From JBCCXL01 sp039191605 (GTDB taxonomy: Bacteria > Acidobacteriota > Thermoanaerobaculia > Multivoradales > JAHZIX01), in NCBI GenBank assembly GCA_039191605.1, contig JBCCXL010000004.1, positions 1 to 64,000 on the forward strand: DNA of 64,000 bases, in the 5' to 3' direction. The translations under genes were made by a program, and so were the position numbers. Of the stretch, positions 41,952-51,767 are shown in pieces (the first letter of the stretch is position 1; every line of letters begins with the position of its first letter). Under the pieces are notes generated by a model. That model was not told the DNA's origin. It saw only the letters and a program-made list of their open reading frames with translations, and did not search any database.

Positions 41952-42432
41952 CGCGATCTCTCCTGGCGACCTCTCGGCTAGATTCCGTGGCGAGAGGGGG
42001 GATTTCCGGTGGTTGGTCAACCTCGACCATCCCAGGATACATAAAAGGGACTAAATTTGTCCAGTTTAAAAATATTCGGCAGAAGCGAACTCAGGCTCCT
42101 ATAAGACGTACCTCTGGCCTGAGCAACCAGAGCCCTCAAGAGACGAGAACGGGCCACCTCTCAGTTCGTCGTTTCGTCTAGAGCCCGTCCCCAGATGCTT
42201 TAATCCCCCAGCGCGGCACAAGTGCCCCCCTGGGATGCCCCTCCATGAGGGTCACCCCACGCCAAGCCCCGAACGCCGCCGGTGGAACCCAGTCCCGAGG
42301 ATTACCCTTGGCGCTATCGATGTTCTGCCCGACCATCGAGGCATGCCGAAACCATGCAGCCGAAGACTTCCTCGCAGCTCACAGCCCGCGGGCTCTCCAC
42401 TGAACCTGTAGGCCTAACCCAAGGTTTCCCCC

Positions 42433-43359
42433 ATGAGCGTATTTGGTAAGACCCTATTCAGCGCGCCCCCCTTCATTCGCTGGACTTTGACCCCCGTGCT
42501 CGTGCTGGCCGCTCTCTTCTTGCCGCTCATGGTCGGAGCCGTGCAGCCGACCATCCCCTGGGTTGTCTACCTCGTCGAGCTCGTATTTCTCGCCCTTCTC
42601 GCTGGGTTCTGGCTCCCGACTCGCTATGGCCGATGGGCTTTTCGTCTCGTCACCGCGACGATCTTTGTCTTTGCCGCCGTAGTTCTCGGTCAGGAGATCC
42701 ATCACGCCATGACCGCCGGGGCAGACCGCGAAGGGGTTTGGGGCCCGGTCTTTGAGGCGCTCATCCCTTTCGTCGCCATCGGGATCCCCTGCCTCCTCTA
42801 CACCCTCCGCGGTTCCTCCCCCTCGTCGGCGCCCCCCGAGCGCACCTTCGCTCGCCTGGTAGATCCAGAATCCCTCCTTTCCTACGAGCTCACGGCCGCT
42901 CTCGCGAAGCTCCACTCAGGCTCCGCCGCCTTCGATCCCCCCCGGGACGAAGCCGAAGAGTACCTGGGTCTCTTCCTCGATCCCGCCTACGAGATGCTCG
43001 ACAACACAGAACCCGTCTCCCCCTACGCCATGGCCCTGCTGCCCGACGAAAGCGTGATCTTTGTAGATCCTGTCCCCCGCCCTTCCCCAGCCACGCCCCT
43101 CCTCGGGCAGCTACGCCAGGCCCTGCGCCAAGGCGCCACCGACAGCGGTTATTTGTGCACCGCGTTGATCTATACCGATACACAGCAGTCCCTCCCCGGC
43201 AGGCCATCCACCAAGGTTCTCAGCGCCGAGATCGATCACCACGCGGACTACTCCGTGATCGTCCACCTGCCGCTGGAGTTCACCGCGCGCGAGCCCCTCA
43301 TCGGCGAGATCTCCGCCGATATCGGGAAGTACGAGGTCTTCGGGAAGCCGATTCGCTGA
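42433..43359 (+). CDS. Membrane protein with soluble C-terminal domain, function unknown
   Basis: The protein has 308 residues. Four hydrophobic helices fill the first 130 residues (LTPVLVLAALFLPLMVGAV, VVYLVELVFLALLAGFWLPT, LVTATIFVFAAVVLGQEIHH, LIPFVAIGIPCLLYTL). The remaining 180 residues are soluble, with ALLPDESVIFVDPVPRPSP, LCTALIYTDTQQSLPGRPS and DYSVIVHLPLEFTAREPLIG. I do not recognise the family. The AAGG ribosome-binding site before ATG 42433 is modest. Confidence 0.65.
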   Translation: MSVFGKTLFSAPPFIRWTLTPVLVLAALFLPLMVGAVQPTIPWVVYLVELVFLALLAGFWLPTRYGRWAFRLVTATIFVFAAVVLGQEIHHAMTAGADREGVWGPVFEALIPFVAIGIPCLLYTLRGSSPSSAPPERTFARLVDPESLLSYELTAALAKLHSGSAAFDPPRDEAEEYLGLFLDPAYEMLDNTEPVSPYAMALLPDESVIFVDPVPRPSPATPLLGQLRQALRQGATDSGYLCTALIYTDTQQSLPGRPSTKVLSAEIDHHADYSVIVHLPLEFTAREPLIGEISADIGKYEVFGKPIR

Positions 43360-43361
43360 AG

Positions 43362-43475
43362 GGGTATCTGCTGAAGGGGTATCTAGAGCTACCGTAGGTT
43401 TACGCGGTGAATCTACGTAGTGAATCTATGCAGTGAATCAACGCGGTGAGCCTGCGTAATCAGCCTACGCAGTGA
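43362..43475. repeat. Short degenerate tandem repeats downstream of the membrane-protein gene
   Basis: Two copies of GAAGGGGTATCT(G)CT are followed by about six variants of a 13-15 bp unit of the form (G)TGAATCTACGCAG (tgaatctacgtag, tgaatctatgcag, tgaatcaacgcgg, tgagcctgcgtaa and so on). No coding role. Confidence 0.6.
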
Positions 43476-43487
43476 TTCTTGCTCGGG

Positions 43488-43650
43488 AGTTCCCTCGCTG
43501 CCGCCCGGCCGCATTACCCGTCGACCTAGGCGGGCAGCGCCCAGTGGACCGGGAGTCCGGTGATCTCTGGGCGCGCGGACAGTCCAGAAGCGGGAATCGT
43601 CTGCTTTCTGGGGAACGGAAGCGTCGTGATCTCTCCTTGGGCGAATCCCC
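43488..43650 (-). pseudogene. Decayed 5' fragment of the 41112-41951 methyltransferase gene
   Basis: On the minus strand it retains the ribosome-binding site region (GGAGAGATC), then ACGCTTCC where the parent has ATGCTTCC. Matches continue through the codons for IPASGLSA and RRVMRPGG (here CGACGGGTAATGCGGCCGGG). The start codon is lost and the frame is disturbed before the fragment ends. The rest of 43650-44051 holds no gene that I can support. Confidence 0.78.
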
Positions 43651-44051
43651 GCGTTATTGATCGACGGGAAAAGGGTTTCTAAAGCAATTGCCTGGAGCAG
43701 CAGCTCGCTGCTTAAGCACGGGCTGCGCCTGTGGGGCATCCAAAGAGGACTAATTATGCCCATGTTTGTTCGACCGGGATTGGAGCTGAGGTCTCGATGC
43801 CCGCTGTTGAGCGCCACCTCTCGGCTTCCAAGCTGCCTTCGAGAGGCCAGCGTCGCGTCAATGACTTTTCGCTAACCCATTCGCTAGAGGTTCCGTCTCA
43901 GCTGACGATACCCCTCACCTAGCTAGAGCGAAGCCCCTTCACCGCGATAGACGCCCTGATTGCTGCGCGTCTACCGGCCCGCAGGCCTCCCCAACAAAGA
44001 GAGCGATCTATTTTCCGAGGTACGGTCAACCTGATCACTTGAAGGATTCCT

Positions 44052-47000
44052 ATGGCTATTGACTCCCCCATTATCTTTCTCGCTTTCGCCAACGAGCGTG
44101 AGGAGGGAGCGTCTTACCTGCGCAATTTGCCCGAAGAGCAGAAGCGGGTCCGCAAGGCTCTCAAGCCCTCGGTGATCGCGGGGCACTGCGAATTGCTCGA
44201 GCGAAACAATGCGACGGTGGAAGAGATCTTCGACGGTTTGCAGGAGAACCGTGACCGCGTCGCCATCTTCCACTTCGGTGGTCATGCCGGTGGATCAGAG
44301 ATCATCCTCGAAACCCCTGAAGGATGGGCCTATAAGGCCGATGCTGGGAGCCTGGCTGCCTTCTTGGGAGCGCAGAATGGCTTGGTCCTCGTCTTCCTTA
44401 ACGGCTGCTCCTCGAGCGGACAGGTCGAGGCCCTGCATGACCACGGCATCCCTGTGGTCATCGCCACCACGCAAGAGATCCATGACGCGGTAGCCGCCAA
44501 CTTTTCAAGTCGCTTCTACAGCGCCCTTGCATCCGGAGCCTCGATCCAGACGGCCTTCGACGAAGCGAGCGCAGCGTCTCGTAATAAAGCCGACGACGAC
44601 CCCCGACGCACCTACCGCTCTTCCTTCCGCGGCCAGGGCGGGACCGCGCATTGGCCGTGGGAGATCTACGTTGCAAAGGGAGCAGAGGAAATCGCTACGA
44701 AGTGGAGCCTTCCTCTAGCGGCGGGCGATCCACTCTTCGGATTACCACCTATCCCTGAGATGGATCTTCCCCTTTCGCCCTTCAAGCATCTCCATTGGTT
44801 TGAGCGCGAGGATGCCGAGATCTTTTTCGGTCGCGGACAGGAGATTCGTGACCTCTACAAGGCGACGACGCGACCGGGCGGAGCGCCGATCGTTCTCTTG
44901 TTCGGAATGTCGGGTGTAGGTAAGTCCTCTCTATTGGCTGCCGGCGTGCTCCCGCGGCTCGAGGCGGAGCATCAGGTCCAGTACCAACGCCGAGATGATT
45001 TTTCGAGTCTTACCGCGACCCTCGCTGAAGCTCTCCAAGCGGCTCTCAGTGTAGCTCTTGGCAATGATCCGAGTGGCGACAAGGTGCTGGACGATCCAGC
45101 CTCCGCTTGGAGAGCGATCGAAGAACGGGCTGGCTCCACTTTGATCATCGTCCTAGATCAAGTAGAGGTAGCGTGGACTCGATCAGAGTCTGTGGAAGAA
45201 GAGCTCGAGGCCTTCTCGGCGCTTCTGCGAGCGCTCTTCGCTGTGCGGCAAACGCGGCCTGAGGGCCGACTGGTGCTTTCCTTCCGCAAGGAGTGGCTCG
45301 CAGAGGTTATCCGGCTCTTGAACCAGGAAGATCTTCCGCGAGCGATGGTGGAGATCCGACATCTGGGAAGAGCTGGAATTGCGGAGGCAATCCGGGGAGC
45401 CGCCAGCAGCAAGCGTCATCAAGATCAATACGGGTTGATCGTCGACGAGGAGGTCGTAGATGACGTCGTCACGGACCTCGTAGAGGTGCCCCTAGGAAAG
45501 CAGGGGCAGCGAGTCGAGCCCGCCCAAGTAGCGCCCGTTCTACAGATCCTCCTGACAGAAATGTGGTGCGAAGCGATCAAGAGAGACTCTTCCCGGCCCC
45601 GCTTCACCGTCGAGCTCTACCGGGAGCTGCAGCGTACGGGCCTCCATCTCGATGATTTCTTGGAGAAACAGCTAGCCAATCTCGAGGAGTGGCATCCGGA
45701 AGTCGTGCGCTCCGGGCTGGCCCTCGACCTTTTAACTCACCATACGAATCCGCGGGGAACCACCGAGACTCGCCAAGCCTTGGAAGTTCTCCACCGCTAC
45801 GGCGATCGCCCGGAGGTCGTGGACCTTCTACAGCAAAGCAAGGATCGATATCTGCTGATCGGTACGGCCCGCGTCCAGGGCGGAAAGCTTCAGGGCGTCC
45901 AGGGTGACCCTAATGACAAAGGAACCATTCGGCTCGCCCACGACGCCCTGGCGCCCCTCATTCGGCACCGATACGAGGCGTCTGGGCTTCCAGGGCAGCG
46001 GGCCCGCCGGCTGCTCGGGAACCGACTTCGAAAAGGCGGGGAGAACGCCGTATTCGATGACGCCGACCTGACGGTCGTCGAAGAGGGGGCGCTCGGCATG
46101 CGTACCTGGACTCAAGAGGAGCGGGAGCTGGTCGAGCTCAGTCGCCGACAACGGAGCGCGAGAGCGAGAGCCCGAAGAGCCCGCATGATCTTCGCCTCCG
46201 CCGCCATTCTGATCATCGTGACCTTCGCCGGACTCACGTGGATCCTCAAGCAGCAAGCGACCGAGCAGGCCCGGGCGGCTGAGCGGAGTGCGGCACGTAT
46301 CCAGTTGAAGGAAGGCCTGCGCCTTCTCGAGGAAAATCAGAATGCGATGGCCCTTGCCTTCTTCGCTGAGGCGGCTCGACGAGTCCCCGACGATCCCATG
46401 CTAAATGCACATTTCTTAGAGCTATTGCTCACCAGAGGTCGGGTAAGACCGACTTTGCCTCTCCAGCACCAGAGCCTAGTCAGTTCGGCGGTCTTCAGTC
46501 CCGGCGGGCGGCGGGTCGTCACGGCGTCTTGGCTCAGGTCGGCGCAGGTCTGGGATAGCGAGACTGGGGCGAAGATCGGCTCCCCCCTCAAGCACCAGAG
46601 TGCTGTCTCTTCGGCGGTCTTCAGTCCCGACGGACGGTGGGTGGTGACGGCGTCGGACGACTACTCGGCGCAGGTCTGGGACAGCAAAACAGGTGCGAAG
46701 ATCGGATCCCCCCTGGCGCACCAGAATGTAGTCTCTTCGGCGGTCTTCAGCCCCGACGGGCGGCGGGTGATCACGGCGTCATTCGACGACTCGGCGCAGG
46801 TCTGGGACAGCAAAACGGGTGCGAAGATCGGATCCCCCCTGGTGCACCAGAATGTAGTCTCTTCGGCGGTCTTCAGCCCCGACGGGCATCGTGTAGTGAC
46901 GGCATCGGCCGACCACTCGGCGCAGGTCTGGGACAGCAAAACGGGTGCGAAGATCGGATCTCCCCTGGTGCACCAGGGAGAAGTCTCTTCGGCGGTCTTC

Positions 47001-48794
47001 AGTCCGGACGGGCGGCGGGTGGTGACAGCGTCACTCGACGGCTCGGCGCAGGTCTGGAGCAGCCACACGGGTGCGAAGATCGGCTCCCCCCTGGTGCACC
47101 AGGGGGAAGTCTCTTCGGCGGTCTTCAGCCCCGACGGGCGGCATGTGGTCACGACGTCGTTCGACTACTCGGCGCAGATCTGGAACAGCAAAACGAGTGC
47201 GAAGATCGGCTCCCCCCTGGTGCACCAGGAGGTAGTCTTTTCGGCGGTCTTCAGTCCAGACGGGCGGTGGGTGGTCACGGCGTCGGCCGACTACTCGGCG
47301 CAGGTCTGGAACAGCAAAACGGGTGCGAAGATCGGCTCTCCCCTCCGGCACAAGAATAAAGTCTCTTCGGCGGTCTTCAGCCCCGGCGGGCGTAGCGTAG
47401 TGACGGTATCGGCCGACTACTCGGCGCAGGTCTGGAACAGCAAAACGGGTGCGAAGATCGGCTCCCCCCTCCGGCACCAGAATGAAGTCTCTTCGGCGGT
47501 CTTCAGTCCGGATGGACGGCGGGTGGTAACAGCGTCGACCGACAAGACCGCGCAGATCTGGGACAGCAAAACGGGAGCGAAGATTGGCTCCCCCCTGGTG
47601 CACCAGGAGGACGTCAATTCGGCGGTCTTCAGTCCAGACGGGCGGCGGGTGGTCACGGCGTCGACCGACAAGACCGCGCAGGTCTGGAACAGCAAAACGG
47701 GAACGAAGATTGGCTCCCCCTTGATGCACCAAGAGGACGTCAACTTGGCGGTCTTCAGTCCGGATGGGTCGCAGGTGGTCACGGCGTCGGCCGACGACTC
47801 GGCGCAGGTTTGGGACAGTGAAACGGGAGCGAAAACCGGCTCCCCCCTGGTGCACCAGGAGGACGTCAATTCGGCGATCTTCAGCCCGGACGGACGGCGG
47901 ATGGTCACGGTGTCTTGGGACAACACGGCGCAGGTCTGGGACAACCACACGAGAACGAAGGTCGGCTCCCCCTTGGTGCACCAGAAGGAAGTCAAGTCAG
48001 CGGTCTTCAGTCCGGACGGACGACGGGTGGTCACGGCATCTTGGGACAACACGGCACAGGTATGGGACACCGAGACAGGGGAAAAAATCGGCTCCCCCCT
48101 GGTGCACCAGGAGGACGTCAATTCGGCGGTCTTCAGTCCAGACGGGCGGCGGGTGGTCACGGCGTCGACCGACAAGACCGCGCAGGTCTGGGACAGCCTC
48201 ACGGGGGAGAAGATCGGCTTACCCCTCGGGCACGAGGATGAGGTCTCTTCGGCAGTCTTCAGTCCCGACGGGCGTCATGTGGTGACGACGACTCGGGACA
48301 AGACAGCCCAGATCTGGGACACCAACACGGGCTCCATCGAGGATGCCGGTCGACTGATCAGCATCGCCGAAAGCATCACTGGATTTCGCATTGGCAACGG
48401 AGGGTGGCCTGAAGAAGTGGCCAATCATCAAGAGCGCCTCGAAGCACTGCGCACCACAGCCTTGCAAAGCAATGCAGAATCCGGCCTCGACCGCACCCTC
48501 AAGTGGTACTTCACCCACCCCTGGAGCCGAACCATCTCACCGCTCTCCTGGATCACGGCCAGTCAATACGTCGTCCGCTTCCCGGAACAAGCCAAGCGCC
48601 ACTTCGGCGGACACCCCGTCACCCAGCGCTGTATCTGGCCACTAGCCAAGGATGAAGTGAGGCCCGACGATCTGGATATTGCCTGTGTCGAAGATGCCTT
48701 TGGTCTCGTCGTCTCCATGGAGCTGATGACTTCCGAGGAGGTCGGCGATCTGATCGATGAGCTCCGAGCCGACCGGGCACCCAAGCCCCAGTAG
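44052..48794 (+). CDS. CHAT protease-nSTAND NTPase-WD40 repeat protein
   Basis: The protein has 1580 residues. The CHAT (caspase-like) domain spans 1-200, with His78 in FHFGGHAGG and Cys119 in VFLNGCSSSG as the likely dyad. The nSTAND NTPase starts near 245 with SPFKHLHWFEREDAEIFFGR; Walker A is GMSGVGKSSLL near 290 and Walker B LIIVLDQVEVAW near 365. One membrane-like helix, RMIFASAAILIIVTFAGLTW, lies near 715. Fifteen WD40 repeats of 42 residues span about 804-1433, and a 145-residue tail follows. STAND proteins of this design sense a ligand through the repeats, oligomerise and unleash the protease, often as suicide or antiphage defence. No regulator gene is adjacent. The domain calls are firm; the defence role is inferred. 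Confidence 0.9.
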   Translation: MAIDSPIIFLAFANEREEGASYLRNLPEEQKRVRKALKPSVIAGHCELLERNNATVEEIFDGLQENRDRVAIFHFGGHAGGSEIILETPEGWAYKADAGSLAAFLGAQNGLVLVFLNGCSSSGQVEALHDHGIPVVIATTQEIHDAVAANFSSRFYSALASGASIQTAFDEASAASRNKADDDPRRTYRSSFRGQGGTAHWPWEIYVAKGAEEIATKWSLPLAAGDPLFGLPPIPEMDLPLSPFKHLHWFEREDAEIFFGRGQEIRDLYKATTRPGGAPIVLLFGMSGVGKSSLLAAGVLPRLEAEHQVQYQRRDDFSSLTATLAEALQAALSVALGNDPSGDKVLDDPASAWRAIEERAGSTLIIVLDQVEVAWTRSESVEEELEAFSALLRALFAVRQTRPEGRLVLSFRKEWLAEVIRLLNQEDLPRAMVEIRHLGRAGIAEAIRGAASSKRHQDQYGLIVDEEVVDDVVTDLVEVPLGKQGQRVEPAQVAPVLQILLTEMWCEAIKRDSSRPRFTVELYRELQRTGLHLDDFLEKQLANLEEWHPEVVRSGLALDLLTHHTNPRGTTETRQALEVLHRYGDRPEVVDLLQQSKDRYLLIGTARVQGGKLQGVQGDPNDKGTIRLAHDALAPLIRHRYEASGLPGQRARRLLGNRLRKGGENAVFDDADLTVVEEGALGMRTWTQEERELVELSRRQRSARARARRARMIFASAAILIIVTFAGLTWILKQQATEQARAAERSAARIQLKEGLRLLEENQNAMALAFFAEAARRVPDDPMLNAHFLELLLTRGRVRPTLPLQHQSLVSSAVFSPGGRRVVTASWLRSAQVWDSETGAKIGSPLKHQSAVSSAVFSPDGRWVVTASDDYSAQVWDSKTGAKIGSPLAHQNVVSSAVFSPDGRRVITASFDDSAQVWDSKTGAKIGSPLVHQNVVSSAVFSPDGHRVVTASADHSAQVWDSKTGAKIGSPLVHQGEVSSAVFSPDGRRVVTASLDGSAQVWSSHTGAKIGSPLVHQGEVSSAVFSPDGRHVVTTSFDYSAQIWNSKTSAKIGSPLVHQEVVFSAVFSPDGRWVVTASADYSAQVWNSKTGAKIGSPLRHKNKVSSAVFSPGGRSVVTVSADYSAQVWNSKTGAKIGSPLRHQNEVSSAVFSPDGRRVVTASTDKTAQIWDSKTGAKIGSPLVHQEDVNSAVFSPDGRRVVTASTDKTAQVWNSKTGTKIGSPLMHQEDVNLAVFSPDGSQVVTASADDSAQVWDSETGAKTGSPLVHQEDVNSAIFSPDGRRMVTVSWDNTAQVWDNHTRTKVGSPLVHQKEVKSAVFSPDGRRVVTASWDNTAQVWDTETGEKIGSPLVHQEDVNSAVFSPDGRRVVTASTDKTAQVWDSLTGEKIGLPLGHEDEVSSAVFSPDGRHVVTTTRDKTAQIWDTNTGSIEDAGRLISIAESITGFRIGNGGWPEEVANHQERLEALRTTALQSNAESGLDRTLKWYFTHPWSRTISPLSWITASQYVVRFPEQAKRHFGGHPVTQRCIWPLAKDEVRPDDLDIACVEDAFGLVVSMELMTSEEVGDLIDELRADRAPKPQ
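46464..48338 (+). repeat. Fifteen near-identical WD40-coding repeats (126 bp unit)
   Basis: Each unit encodes a variant of HQ..VSSAVFSPDGRRVVTA, then S.D.SAQVWDSKTGAKIGSPL. Differences concentrate in the two residues after HQ and in the W/A/S-D-x-S/T positions. The remainder is conserved even at silent sites, which implies recent expansion or frequent gene conversion. Fifteen units would make two seven-bladed propellers plus one extra blade. Confidence 0.9.
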
Positions 48795-48836
48795 AGCCTC
48801 AGCGCCAAATCAAGAAATCGACAACAAGCAGCCCAT

Positions 48837-50546
48837 TCACCGCAACTCTCCCCCGGTCCACCGAGCAAGTATCGAATCCGCCGTACGCAAGCTGTTAGCA
48901 ATGATGGTGAGGGTCGGAGGAGCCCCACCGGAGGTAGGCATGAAGCTACCGTCGACGACGAAGAGGTTCGGCACCTCATGAGTCTGGCAGTAGCTATCGA
49001 GCACCGAGGTCTTGGGATCTAGCCCCGCCCGGCAGGTGCCCTGCACCAGGTAAGAGGAAGTCCCCCCGATATCGGTCGCCATCAGCTCCTCAGCACCGAG
49101 ATCGACGAGCACTTCGAACGCGCGATCCAGCAGCCATTCGCCGGCCTCCACGTGATGCTCGGGGCGATCGAGGTGGATCCGCGCCACCGGCAGGCCGAAG
49201 GCGTCGGTGACCTCGTCATCGAGCTCGACGAAGGTCCGGGCGTTGGGCAGGAAGTCATGAAAGATCTCGAAGGAGAGATGCAGGGGCTCGAGCTCCGGAA
49301 CTCTCGTGTAGCGAATCACTCCCCCCTTGGCCAGCTGCCCTATCTCAGGGGGCAGGAAGTAATGATCCAGCACTGAAACGCCGACGAAGGGATGATCGCT
49401 GGGCACCGCACCCTCGAGACGACCGACGCCCATGGAGACGGCGTGGAATTGCAGGTGCTTCCCTACCCGCCCGCTGCCGTTGGCGAGCCCCCGCGGAAAG
49501 CGGTCACAGCGAGACAGGAGCAGCAGGCGGGCCGATTCGATGGCGGCGCAGCAGACGCAAACGATCTTGCCAAGTACCTCCACCTCGCGCCCCCCGGCAT
49601 CGAAGTAGACGCAGCCCGCGGCCCGACCCTGGGCATCGAGGAGGATTCTTGCCACCTGGCAGTTCGGGCGCACCTCACAATTGCCGGTGGCCTCGGCGCG
49701 ATCGATGAAGGCCTCCTGACTGGTGCCCCGCGCCCCCATCGGGCAGCCAAGGCCTGCGCAGGTGGTGCAGTAATCACAGGCCGGTCGACCGTGGCGAGGT
49801 CTCGAGTTCACTGCCCGAGGCGTCGGAAAAGGGTGCATTCCTCGGCCCCAGCAGGCTTCCCTCACCTTATTCGCTACGGGATGAGCCCCGAGCGGCGGCA
49901 TGGGATAGGGCTCCGATCGAGGGCCTTCGAAGGGAGTCTCGCCGCCCAACCCTGAGACCCCCACTTCCTGCTCCGCGCGGCAGTAATAGGGCTCCAGCTC
50001 GGCGTAGGAATAGGGCCAGTCGGCCAGCTCCTCCACCGCTCCGAAGCGCTCCCGCATCCGGAAGTCGTCGGGATGGAAGCGATAGAAGTAGCCCCCCATG
50101 TGCACCGTGCCCCCGCCGACGCAGACCGCTCCCCAACCGAGAGCGGTGCGCAGCGGGCGGACGGTCTTGGGGGTGACCACGGTGTGTGGGTCGGTCTCGA
50201 CGTCCGGAAAGAAATCTTCTTCCCGCAGCCCGACAGATCGCGCCTGCGCTCCCGGTGCGATCTCTGCAGGGTCCGGAGCAGGGCGTTGAGAGTCCTCGCG
50301 TCGACAACCTTGGCGCCGGCCTTCGGGCTGTTGATTTTCAGGACGCCCGTCTTCGCGACGCCCGTCTTCGCGGTGCCGGTCTTCGCGGTGCCGGTCTTCG
50401 CGGCGATAGTCCTCACGCCGGTACCGAGGCCCCTTCTCGAGCACCAAAACCTGAAGCCCGGCGCGAGCGAGACTCAGCGCCAAGGGGCCACCGCCGGCCC
50501 CGCTGCCGATGATCACCGCATCCCATTCATTCCCGCATCTCATCAT
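48837..50546 (-). CDS. GMC-family FAD oxidoreductase with a tandem-repeat insertion
   Basis: The protein has 569 residues from ATG 50546; a TTG at 50561 has a better-spaced GGGAGG and could be the true start. The FAD motif AVIIGSGAGGGPLALSLARA lies at the N-terminus, then a charged insert full of RRED/HRED repeats encoded by a 15-bp tandem repeat. LGWGAVCVGGGTVHMGGYF and the C-terminal VPNLFVVDGSFMPTSGGAPP are GMC signatures. Four cysteines (CDYCTTCAGLGC) occur mid-protein. Such enzymes oxidise alcohols or sugars, or serve in natural-product oxidation. It is divergent to an O-methyltransferase with 56 bp between. Confidence 0.82.
   Translation of the reverse strand: MMRCGNEWDAVIIGSGAGGGPLALSLARAGLQVLVLEKGPRYRREDYRREDRHREDRHREDGRREDGRPENQQPEGRRQGCRREDSQRPAPDPAEIAPGAQARSVGLREEDFFPDVETDPHTVVTPKTVRPLRTALGWGAVCVGGGTVHMGGYFYRFHPDDFRMRERFGAVEELADWPYSYAELEPYYCRAEQEVGVSGLGGETPFEGPRSEPYPMPPLGAHPVANKVREACWGRGMHPFPTPRAVNSRPRHGRPACDYCTTCAGLGCPMGARGTSQEAFIDRAEATGNCEVRPNCQVARILLDAQGRAAGCVYFDAGGREVEVLGKIVCVCCAAIESARLLLLSRCDRFPRGLANGSGRVGKHLQFHAVSMGVGRLEGAVPSDHPFVGVSVLDHYFLPPEIGQLAKGGVIRYTRVPELEPLHLSFEIFHDFLPNARTFVELDDEVTDAFGLPVARIHLDRPEHHVEAGEWLLDRAFEVLVDLGAEELMATDIGGTSSYLVQGTCRAGLDPKTSVLDSYCQTHEVPNLFVVDGSFMPTSGGAPPTLTIIANSLRTADSILARWTGGELR
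50342..50416. repeat. 15-bp tandem repeat inside the GMC oxidoreductase gene
   Basis: Five in-frame units of GACGCCCGTCTTCGC / GGTGCCGGTCTTCGC type (two, two and one variant) encode the RRED-, HRED- and GRRED-rich insert just after the FAD-binding motif. Confidence 0.85.
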
Positions 50547-50602
50547 TATCAGAATGTTCAATATACTACCTCCCCACTCTGAGAATGGAGACACCTTAGA
50601 CC

Positions 50603-51604
50603 GTGAGCACCCTCTCTCCGGACGACCGCCTGGAGCGCTTGGCCAACGCCCATCAGCTCTCCCGAGCGGTGCAGGTAGCGGCACGACTGGGCCTCGGTCA
50701 GCAGCTGACGGAGGGGCCGCGCAGCCTTTCCGAACTCGCCGCGGCCACCGGCAGCAACCCGGTGGTGCTGGGGAAGTTGCTGCGTTTTCTCGCCCAGCTG
50801 GGCGTAGTGCAGGCGCTGGACGACGATCGCTTCGGGCCGACCCCTCTCTCTGACCGACTCCATCGGGTCGACAACCTCGCCCAGGGAGAGGAAGGCTGGC
50901 AGGCGTGGAGCGCTCTGCCCGAGGCCCTGGCCAGCGGCGAGCCGGCCTTCCCCAAGGTTCATGGCGCCTCTTTTTATCGCTACGCCGCGGATCACCCCCG
51001 CCAGGCGGCTCATTGGAGAGAGAGCCAGGGGGCACGGGCGCAGCGGGTCACCCCGCCCGTGGCGGCGGTTCTGCCCCTCGAAGGCGCCACCCGCATCGTC
51101 GATGTCGGCGGCGGCCAGGGGGTGTTGTTGGCGGAGCTCTTGAAGCGGCACCCGGGCTGCCGCGGCCTGCTCTTCGACCTGCCGGAAGCGGTGGTCGGCA
51201 GCGGAGAGGTCTTTGCCGCCGCCGGCGTCCAGCAGCGCGCCCAAGTGGTTGCCGGAGACGCCTTCGACGCCGTGCCCGCCGGAGCCGATCTCTACCTCCT
51301 CTGCCGGGTGCTCTCCAACTGGAGCGACGAGAGCGCCATCGCTGGCCTCAGCGCTCTGCGCCGTGCTCTCCAGGCAGGGGCCCGAACCCCATCGCCCCGC
51401 CTGGTGATCGTCGACGCCCTGATGCCCGAGGGCCCCGCCGGCCGAGCCTTTGCCGGCCCCGACCTCCACCACTTCCTGCTGTGGGGCGGAGGCTTTCGAA
51501 CTCTTCCCGAAGTTCGCCAACTGCTGAGCGCCGCCGGCCTGACCCAGCGGGATCACCACATCACCGAGGACGATGCCTGGCACCTGCTGATCTGTACGGC
51601 CTGA
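50603..51604 (+). CDS. O-methyltransferase (acetylserotonin/hydroxyneurosporene OMT type)
   Basis: The protein has 333 residues from GTG 50603. The N-terminal winged-helix dimerisation domain (SRAVQVAARLGLGQQLTEGP, LSELAAATGSNPVVLGKLLR) is followed by the SAM domain with IVDVGGGQGVLLAELLKRHP, LLFDLPEAV and VLSNWSDESAI. LVIVDALMPEG and the end DHHITEDDAWHLLICTA are typical. It methylates a hydroxyl on a small molecule, unknown here. It shares a short divergent promoter region with the GMC oxidoreductase and lies 163 bp before lanM, so tailoring of a product is conceivable but unproven. Confidence 0.85.
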   Translation: MSTLSPDDRLERLANAHQLSRAVQVAARLGLGQQLTEGPRSLSELAAATGSNPVVLGKLLRFLAQLGVVQALDDDRFGPTPLSDRLHRVDNLAQGEEGWQAWSALPEALASGEPAFPKVHGASFYRYAADHPRQAAHWRESQGARAQRVTPPVAAVLPLEGATRIVDVGGGQGVLLAELLKRHPGCRGLLFDLPEAVVGSGEVFAAAGVQQRAQVVAGDAFDAVPAGADLYLLCRVLSNWSDESAIAGLSALRRALQAGARTPSPRLVIVDALMPEGPAGRAFAGPDLHHFLLWGGGFRTLPEVRQLLSAAGLTQRDHHITEDDAWHLLICTA

Positions 51605-51767
51605 GATGAGGGGCCCAGGCTGAGGGGCTTGAGCTGAGGGGCTCGAGCTAATTGCGCCTGGGCGAGCATCCGGCAGCCTAGTCGTCAGCCCGAAGATCAC
51701 CGTCAACAGGATTGCTCCGACTCCATCTTTCCTTCGATCCTTTTCCTACTCTGAGAGACGATCCGCC

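Noticed and set aside
47031..47981. Long minus-strand frames through the WD40 repeats, with apparent repeats such as HQGGADLRSRFAVPDLRR
   Set aside because: These are shadows of the 126-bp WD40 repeats; the plus frame gives canonical WD40 blades within a continuous 1580-residue protein.
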